Source: Bin5 sp965221145 (GTDB lineage: Bacteria > Chloroflexota > Anaerolineae > Caldilineales > Caldilineaceae). Taken from it: a stretch of 64,000 nucleotides of DNA. Below the pieces are notes generated by a model. The model was given only the letters and a program-made list of their open reading frames with translations, was not told where the DNA came from and ran no database searches. The translations under genes were made by a program, and so were the position numbers. The stretch lies in contig OZ244877.1 of NCBI GenBank assembly GCA_965221145.1, positions 4,464,001 to 4,528,000 of the forward strand, given 5' to 3'. Every line of letters begins with the position of its first letter. Within the stretch, counting starts at the first letter, position 1. Positions 58,609 to 64,000 of the stretch are shown one piece after another.

Positions 58609-59988
58609 GTGAACGAAGAGCGCTCATATAACGAAGCGGCAGCGCATGCGCCAATCACATCGATTCGGCAGATGTCCGCGCATGTGGGGGAGGAGGTGAC
58701 CTTGGAGGGCTGGCTCTACAGCAAGACAGGCAAAGGTCGCCTCCAGTTCTTGCAGGTGCGTGATGGCGCCGGTTTCTGCCAGGCGGTTGTATTCAAAAAG
58801 AACGTCAGCGCGGAGGCGTTCGATCTCGCCCGCAAATTCACCCAGGAAAGCAGCCTGCGGGTTACGGGCATTGTCAAGGCGGACGCGCGCGCGCCGGGCA
58901 TCCCCGGCGGCTATGAACTGGACGTGACCGATCTGGAAGTGGTCCAGATCGCCGCTGAGTACCCGATTCAGCCCAAAGAGCATGGCGTCGAGTTCCTTAT
59001 CAAGAATCGCCATCTGTGGATTCGCTCCAGCCGGCAGTGGGCCGTGTTGCGGGTGCGGGCGACCGTCGTTCGCGCCATTCGTGACTGGCTGGACAGCAAC
59101 GACTTCCTCAATGTGGATACGCCGATCCTTACCCCGAACGCCGCCGAGGGCACCACCACGCTCTTCGGAATCGACTTCCACGGTGAACCGGCCTATCTGG
59201 CCCAGACCGGCCAACTCTATAATGAGGCCAATATCCTCGCCTTCGGCAAGGTCTACTGTTTTGGGCCGACTTTTCGCGCCGAAAAGAGCAAGACGCGCCG
59301 CCATCTGCAAGAGTTCTGGATGGTGGAGCCGGAGATCGCTTTCTGTGACCTGAACGGGCTGATGGAGATCGAAGAGCAGTTCGTCAGCCACATCGTCCAG
59401 AGCTGTCTGGAGGAAAACGCCGAAGAGTTGAAGCTGCTGGAACGGGACACTTCTTTTCTGGAACGGGTGACGCCCAGCTTTCCGCGCATCCATTACGATG
59501 AGGCCGTGGCCATGGTCAACCGCGCCGCGGCCGCCGGGGAGTTGGTGCCCGGCTATGAGGACAAAGTGCCCCATATCGAGTGGGGCGCCGATTTTGGCAG
59601 TCCGCACGAAACCTACATCGCCGCCCAGTTCGAGAAACCGGTCTTTGTCCATCATTACCCGACGCAGGTGAAAGCCTTTTACATGGAGCCTGAACCCGAC
59701 CGGCCGGAGGTTTGCCGCAGCGTCGACCTGCTGGCGCCGGAAGGGTATGGGGAGATCACCGGCGGCAGTGAGCGTATGGCCGACGTCGACCAACTGGTCG
59801 CCGGCATCAAGGCCCACGACCTGCCGATGGACGCCTATGACTGGTATATCGACCTGCGCCGATACGGCACGGTTGTGCATAGCGGTTTCGGTCTGGGCCT
59901 GGAGCGCGCCATCGCCTGGATCTGCGGCGTCGCGCACCTGCGGGAAGCCATCGCTTTCCCCCGCACGCTTGGCTCTATGCGCCCATAA
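58609..59988 (+). CDS. asnS: Asparaginyl-tRNA synthetase
   Basis: A 459-aa class II aminoacyl-tRNA synthetase. The N-terminal OB fold (LEGWLYSKTGKGRLQFLQVRDG) is followed by the motif 2 region FGPTFRAEKSKTRRHLQEFW and motif 3 GFGLGLERAIAWICG. The EAEGTTTLF-like block (NAAEGTTTLFGIDF) and length fit AsnRS rather than AspRS. The start is GTG 58609. A family B palindrome is translated within the first 15 residues (EERSYNEAAAHAP), so the N-terminus is element-derived; an ATG at 58672 would skip it but also part of the domain. First gene before a coupled wecA-like/tsaD run. Confidence 0.93.
   Translation: MNEERSYNEAAAHAPITSIRQMSAHVGEEVTLEGWLYSKTGKGRLQFLQVRDGAGFCQAVVFKKNVSAEAFDLARKFTQESSLRVTGIVKADARAPGIPGGYELDVTDLEVVQIAAEYPIQPKEHGVEFLIKNRHLWIRSSRQWAVLRVRATVVRAIRDWLDSNDFLNVDTPILTPNAAEGTTTLFGIDFHGEPAYLAQTGQLYNEANILAFGKVYCFGPTFRAEKSKTRRHLQEFWMVEPEIAFCDLNGLMEIEEQFVSHIVQSCLEENAEELKLLERDTSFLERVTPSFPRIHYDEAVAMVNRAAAAGELVPGYEDKVPHIEWGADFGSPHETYIAAQFEKPVFVHHYPTQVKAFYMEPEPDRPEVCRSVDLLAPEGYGEITGGSERMADVDQLVAGIKAHDLPMDAYDWYIDLRRYGTVVHSGFGLGLERAIAWICGVAHLREAIAFPRTLGSMRP
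58620..58645. repeat. Palindromic element family B, inside the asnS 5' end
   Basis: Reverse-oriented 26-bp copy (GCGCTCATAT to GCGGCAGCGC), starting 12 bp after the asnS GTG. It may influence translation initiation by forming a hairpin near the start codon. Confidence 0.75.
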
Positions 59989-59990
59989 CC

Positions 59991-61061
59991 GTGTTCTACC
60001 TCTCGATTCTGCTGACCGGCCTGATCCTCACCCTCATCTTTACGCCAATCTCCGCACGGATCGGCCATCGGCTTGGCCTGGTCGACCGCCCCGACGCGCG
60101 TCGTAAACACACCGGCGTCGTGCCGCGCACAGGCGGACTTGCCATCTTCGCCGCCTTTACCGTGACCGTGCTCGCCCTTCTGCTGCTCATGACAGGGGCG
60201 CTGCCGGACCTGGATGCCTCCTGGTTGCCGCCCCAGAATGACCCCAAAGAGGGGCGCCGCGTTCTCGCCCTGCTGATTGGCGGCGCCTTCTGCGCGCTCT
60301 TCGGTCTTCTCGATGACCGCTATGAGTTCTCCTCCCTGCCCCAGTTCATACTTCAAGTCGTCGCCGCCCTGATCGCCATCGCCGGTCTGATCTTCATCAA
60401 GCATGTCAACAACCCCTTCGCAAGCGGCTTTCTCTTCGGCGCGGATGGATTCCCCTGGTGGCTGGTCGGCCCGCTGACGATTTTTTGGTTCATAGGAATG
60501 ATGAATACGGTCAACTTTCTGGACGGGCTGAACGGTCTGGTTGCCGGTGTCACCGTCATCTTTTGCGCCATTCTCTCCATTCATATGATCTTCGTCATCC
60601 AGCCGCCCCAACTGAGCGTGGCGGTGCTGCCTGTGGCGTTGCTCGGCGTCGGGTTGGGCTTTCTGGTCTTTAATTTTGCCCCGGCGCGGATCTTCATGGG
60701 CAGCAGCGGCAGCTATTTTCTCGGTTTTGTGCTGGCCGCGTTGGGGATTATCGGCGGGGCCAGGCTGGCGACCGTTCTGCTGATCCTCGGCCTGCCGATT
60801 CTGGATGTGGCGTGGCTGATCTACAGCCGTCTGCGGCGGGGCGTCTCGGTCGGCCAGGGGGGGCGGGATCACCTGCACCTGCGCCTGCGGGACAGTGGCC
60901 TGGAGGAGCGCACAATCGTGGTTGGCTATTGGGCCTTCTGCGCACTGTTCGGCGGACTGACCCTGCTGCTGGATGATCGCATCTACAAATTGGTGGCGCT
61001 GATTGGGCTGGTCATCGTCGGCCTGATCGCCTTAATATGGGCAGCCCAGACCTCCAAATGA
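59991..61061 (+). CDS. WecA/TagO-like undecaprenyl-phosphate glycosyl-1-phosphate transferase
   Basis: A 356-aa polytopic membrane enzyme of the MraY/WecA family, which transfers a sugar-1-phosphate to undecaprenyl phosphate to begin cell-envelope glycan synthesis. Motifs: DRPDARRKHTGVVPRTGG near the start, the catalytic aspartate block FLGLLDDRYEF-like (LFGLLDDRYEF), NTVNFLDGLNGL, and the loop GGRDHLHLRL. Lack of pentapeptide-specific motifs favours WecA/TagO over MraY. GTG start 3 bp after asnS; its stop overlaps the tsaD start. Confidence 0.9.
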   Translation: MFYLSILLTGLILTLIFTPISARIGHRLGLVDRPDARRKHTGVVPRTGGLAIFAAFTVTVLALLLLMTGALPDLDASWLPPQNDPKEGRRVLALLIGGAFCALFGLLDDRYEFSSLPQFILQVVAALIAIAGLIFIKHVNNPFASGFLFGADGFPWWLVGPLTIFWFIGMMNTVNFLDGLNGLVAGVTVIFCAILSIHMIFVIQPPQLSVAVLPVALLGVGLGFLVFNFAPARIFMGSSGSYFLGFVLAALGIIGGARLATVLLILGLPILDVAWLIYSRLRRGVSVGQGGRDHLHLRLRDSGLEERTIVVGYWAFCALFGGLTLLLDDRIYKLVALIGLVIVGLIALIWAAQTSK

Positions 61062-62233
61062 ACAGTTCAGAACGCATCCTCGCGATCGAAACCAGCTGCG
61101 ACGAGACCGCGGCCGCCATCGTCGCCGACGGGCGCCATATCCTCAGCAACCGCGTCGCCAGCCAGATAGAACTCCACCGGCGTTTCGGCGGCGTCTACCC
61201 GGAGGTCGCCAGCCGTCAGCACGTGCTCGCAATTCAGACTGTTGTCGAGGACGCTCTGGCGGATGCCTCCGTCGCCCACGTGCGCGAACTGGACGCCATC
61301 GCCGTCACCCACGGGCCAGGGCTGGCCGGCAGCCTTCTGGTCGGAGTCAATCTGGCCAAAGGGTTGGCCTTCGCCAGTGGCCTGCCGCTGGTTCCCGTGA
61401 ACCATCTGGAAGGGCACATCTACAGCAACTGGCTATGCGCGGGTGAAGATGCGGTGGCGTTCGACATCTTCCCGACGCTGATCCTGATCGTCTCCGGCGG
61501 GCATACGGAACTCGTGCTGATGGAAGGCCATTGCCGCTACCGACTCTTGGGCGCAACGTTGGATGATGCAGCAGGAGAAGCGTTCGACAAGGTGGCGCGG
61601 CTTCTGGAACTGGGCTATCCGGGCGGCCCGGCAGTTCAGACGGCCGCGGAGGCCGGGGACGCGCTTTGCTTCCATCTCCCCCGCCCGCTCTCACGACCGG
61701 CGCGACGGACGGAGGTCAACCCGGGCGCGCTGGCGTCCCGTCTGCCCACTGTCTTGCCCGTGCGCGGCGAGCACCGCTTCAATTTCAGCTTTTCCGGCCT
61801 CAAGACAGCCGTTCTCAATCTGATGCGGCAACTCGAACGGGACGGAGCGGAGCCGCGCCGGACGCAGACCGTGGCCGATATTGCAGCCGCTTTTCAGATG
61901 GCCGTGGTGGATGTGCTGGTGAGCAAAACAGCGGGTGCCGCGACCGAGTTTGCCGTGAAGCAGGTCTGCATCTGCGGCGGGGTCAGCGCCAATCGGCTGC
62001 TGCGCCAGACCGCTGAACAGCATTTCGCAAAGATGGGACTGCCGCTGCGTTGTCCGCCTCTCTTTCTCTGCACGGACAATGCCGCCATGATCGGCGCCGC
62101 GGCCTATTACAGGCGCGCATATAGCCAAGCGGTAGCGCGTTCAACGCATCGCGAGCAATCTGCCGAGCCGCCCACGCGCGACGCCCTTGCCCTCGACGTA
62201 TATGCGAATTTGTCTCTGACGGAAGCTGTGTAG
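61058..62233 (+). CDS. tsaD: tRNA threonylcarbamoyladenosine synthase component TsaD
   Basis: A 391-aa member of the Kae1/Qri7/TsaD family that installs t6A37 on ANN-decoding tRNAs. Motifs: ILAIETSCDETAAAIV at the start, VYPEVASRQH, VNHLEGHIYSNW (metal-binding HxxxH), and GGVSANRLLR. ATG 61058 overlaps the previous stop (ATGA). Near the C-terminus ~20 extra residues (YSQAVARSTHREQSAEPPT) come from a family B palindrome at 62115-62138 and flanks; the usual ending DVYANLSL then resumes. The insertion is in frame and near the surface end, so activity is probably kept. Confidence 0.93.
   Translation: MNSSERILAIETSCDETAAAIVADGRHILSNRVASQIELHRRFGGVYPEVASRQHVLAIQTVVEDALADASVAHVRELDAIAVTHGPGLAGSLLVGVNLAKGLAFASGLPLVPVNHLEGHIYSNWLCAGEDAVAFDIFPTLILIVSGGHTELVLMEGHCRYRLLGATLDDAAGEAFDKVARLLELGYPGGPAVQTAAEAGDALCFHLPRPLSRPARRTEVNPGALASRLPTVLPVRGEHRFNFSFSGLKTAVLNLMRQLERDGAEPRRTQTVADIAAAFQMAVVDVLVSKTAGAATEFAVKQVCICGGVSANRLLRQTAEQHFAKMGLPLRCPPLFLCTDNAAMIGAAAYYRRAYSQAVARSTHREQSAEPPTRDALALDVYANLSLTEAV
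62115..62138. repeat. Palindromic element family B, inside the tsaD 3' end
   Basis: A slightly shorter copy (24 bp, GCGCATATAG to AGCGGTAGCGC), inverse orientation. Homology with the intergenic copy extends into the flank (TTCAACGC). Confidence 0.6.
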
Positions 62234-62275
62234 CTGTGAACGACTTGGGGAGCAAGCATCTCGCCTGCGTTGCGT

Positions 62276-63751
62276 TTAACCGCTTGCAGGTGAATTGGCA
62301 GCCTGAGAAGCGGGGTGCGCGTGCGCGTCTTCTTCCAATTCAACTCCTGGGAGCGAGGCGCCCCCTGGGTCCGTCTCGACTGCATCCGAAACGACCACCC
62401 GTCGATAGATGCCGGCGCGCTGCGATTGTGTGACCGGGTGGCGTGCGCTGAAGGGGGGGTAGTTGAGCAGTTTGGCGTGCGTATAGCCGCCGATCAGCCG
62501 CAGACTGGCGATCACCGGCGCAGCCAGAAACGCGCCCAATATCCCGCCCACACTCGCGCCCACCACCACGCCGCACACCACGACGACAGGATGCAGATGA
62601 ACGCTCGTGCCGATCACGCGCGGCACGAGTAGCTGATACTCCAACTGTTGAATGACGAAGTAGACGCCGATGACAAGGAGAGCGAAGTTCAGATTGCTCA
62701 GTTCGAGCGTGGAACTCCCCTGCGCCAGGGCGATGATCACTGCCGGGATCATCGCCAGAATCGGGCCGATATTGGGCAAAATCTCCAGCGCGCCGGCAAG
62801 AATCGCCAGGATCAGCGCGCCTCGCATCCCCATCATGCTCAGCGAAGCATAGGTCGCCACACCGATCGATACAGAGAGAATGAGTTGCCCTCGAAAGAAG
62901 GCGTTCCAGATGCCGCGCAACCGGCGCATCAACTCCACGCCCTCCGAATAATACTCAACCGGGAACAGCCCTTCCACATACCGCTGGATGCGGGGCGCGT
63001 CTTTCGTCAGATAGAGACTGATAAAGAAGAGAAGCAACAGGAACAGGACCGTACTGACGATGCTGCCAACAACCGTCAAGCTGAATGCCGCTGTGCTGCT
63101 CACCACATTTGTCGCTGTGCTCAGAAGCTGATTTACGTAATCCAGGATCTGCTGCGTGCCGGGGAGGAAGCGCTCCACCGCAATTTCATTGGCAAATGTC
63201 TGTTGGATCTGACCCACCACCCCCTCAAACGTGACATCGAGACCGAGGATCTTCCCACTGGTTGGAAGCTCCGCGACCGACTTTTGCAGAAAGAGCAGAA
63301 AGTTTTCAGTCGCCTTTGGCACATCAAAATAAAGCGCCCTAAGCTGGGACAGAAGAATAGGAATAAGCAGAACGGGCGCCAGAATTAACAGAACCAGGAA
63401 CAGCAGGTATAAGACGATCGTGCTCACGCTGCGGGGAATACGCAGCCGCTCACATAGATCGACAATCGGGATCAGGAAGTAGGAGACAAGCCCCGCCACG
63501 ATCAGAATCGGTAGTACCGGACGGCTGATCCAAAAGATGAGCGCGCCGAGGACAAGAAAAACGATCAGAACCGTTCTTTTGGTCGTGGTATCCCACACGG
63601 TGTTCGGCGTCAGAACTGCACCCGAATCTTGGGAAGCAGCATCTACCGCTGGCAACTGGGTCGTTTCATGTGGAGTGTTGGAAGGGTCGGGGCGCTGCAC
63701 TGAGGTGATATTCGACCCTTCCGCTGCGGATGGCGGTGTCATAGAATCCAT
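62276..63751 (-). CDS. AI-2E/PerM-family permease
   Basis: A membrane protein of ~491 aa with about eight helices and the large periplasmic loop (PKATENFLLFLQKSVAELP) of the AI-2E (PerM/YdiK/TqsA) family. The late helices include the conserved ALEILPNIGPILAMIPAVIIA block. The N-terminal ~50 and C-terminal ~60 residues are disordered extensions not typical of the family. ATG 63751 was chosen over upstream in-frame codons. Transported substrate is unknown; in other bacteria members export autoinducer-2 or affect Na+/H+ exchange. Convergent with tsaD. Confidence 0.9.
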   Translation of the reverse strand: MDSMTPPSAAEGSNITSVQRPDPSNTPHETTQLPAVDAASQDSGAVLTPNTVWDTTTKRTVLIVFLVLGALIFWISRPVLPILIVAGLVSYFLIPIVDLCERLRIPRSVSTIVLYLLFLVLLILAPVLLIPILLSQLRALYFDVPKATENFLLFLQKSVAELPTSGKILGLDVTFEGVVGQIQQTFANEIAVERFLPGTQQILDYVNQLLSTATNVVSSTAAFSLTVVGSIVSTVLFLLLLFFISLYLTKDAPRIQRYVEGLFPVEYYSEGVELMRRLRGIWNAFFRGQLILSVSIGVATYASLSMMGMRGALILAILAGALEILPNIGPILAMIPAVIIALAQGSSTLELSNLNFALLVIGVYFVIQQLEYQLLVPRVIGTSVHLHPVVVVCGVVVGASVGGILGAFLAAPVIASLRLIGGYTHAKLLNYPPFSARHPVTQSQRAGIYRRVVVSDAVETDPGGASLPGVELEEDAHAHPASQAANSPASG

Positions 63752-63905
63752 CGTATGAAAGCGTATTCCCCCGTCCCCCTCGCGCAAAAGCGGGGAACAG
63801 TCTCGCCTGTAGAAGGAAACAGAACGCGATTCTTATGCCATTATAAAGGAGAAAACACGCCCGCGCCCGTATAGTTGCGCGCTAACTGCGTTGGGTGCTG
63901 GTTTT

Positions 63906-64000
63906 TCAGTCCAGCCCCAGCGATGCGTATTCCCACTCCGTCACCGGCGTAAACCGGGATGGGTCCAGATCAGCTGCCGGGCCAAAAGGCGCTGCCGTGA
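63906..64000 (-). CDS. C-terminal fragment of a gene extending beyond the window
   Basis: The last 30 codons of a minus-strand gene: AAPFGPAADLDPSRFTPVTE then WEYASLGLD and a TGA stop. Coding base pattern is good. Too short to name; it may be the end of a metabolic enzyme such as glutamine synthetase-like or aminotransferase-like proteins, but this is a guess. It is codirectional with the AI-2E permease across a 154-bp gap. Confidence 0.55.
   Translation of the reverse strand, partial: TAAPFGPAADLDPSRFTPVTEWEYASLGLD

Overview
The window looks like a chromosomal stretch of an uncultured Chloroflexota bacterium, probably Anaerolineae/Caldilineae-like. This placement is an inference. It rests on the high G+C content, proline/threonine-rich linkers in a secreted protein, RarA carrying a C-terminal methyltransferase-like domain, and the mix of GH116, Gfo/Idh/MocA and phytanoyl-CoA dioxygenase genes. 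No rRNA, tRNA or CRISPR array was found.

Layout. 1-4.9 kb: the 3' end of a B12-dependent diol dehydratase operon (large and medium subunits fused, then small subunit), a translationally coupled ABC exporter, and a convergent MetE-like methyltransferase. 4.9-12.8 kb: an accessory island with a cold-shock-like/HEPN-like protein, a TOPRIM-like plus AAA ATPase pair, HigA with a decayed higB, an HpaI-type aldolase, and a 978-aa helical protein paired with a HEPN-like small protein. 12.9-21.4 kb: carbohydrate genes, namely one intact and two broken Gfo/Idh/MocA genes, an IclR regulator, a GH116 glycosidase, a GNAT enzyme and a PhyH dioxygenase. 21.8-40.1 kb: a 235-bp IS66-like MITE, a PA14 surface protein, and an rhs-type polymorphic-toxin locus. 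That locus has one complete secreted RHS protein, an orphan RHS tip cassette and a broken third copy. The first two tips are each followed by a homologous beta-propeller lipoprotein, and the second pair is split by an IS982 element that itself carries an IS630 element. 40.2-43.9 kb: a second PhyH gene, a small unknown gene, and a wrecked sugar ABC transporter. 44.2-64 kb: housekeeping genes including a YugP-like protease, MurJ, FmdB-like, M23-like, RarA, ImmA/IrrE, SecA, LysM/LTD, AsnS, WecA-like, TsaD and an AI-2E-type permease. A DnaA-box-rich AT-rich gap lies just before rarA.

The strongest unifying signal is repeat invasion. Three families of short palindromic elements (called A, B and C here) and several classes of 7-bp tandem repeats occur between genes. 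They also occur inside reading frames: GH116, MurJ, AsnS, TsaD, RarA, the diol dehydratase small subunit and the third RHS copy. Most coding insertions keep the frame, much like the Rickettsia palindromic elements, but one truncates an RHS copy. The second main signal is the RHS tip/lipoprotein pairing, which suggests an undescribed toxin-partner arrangement.

All calls come from reading the sequence and recalled family knowledge. No database search was run.
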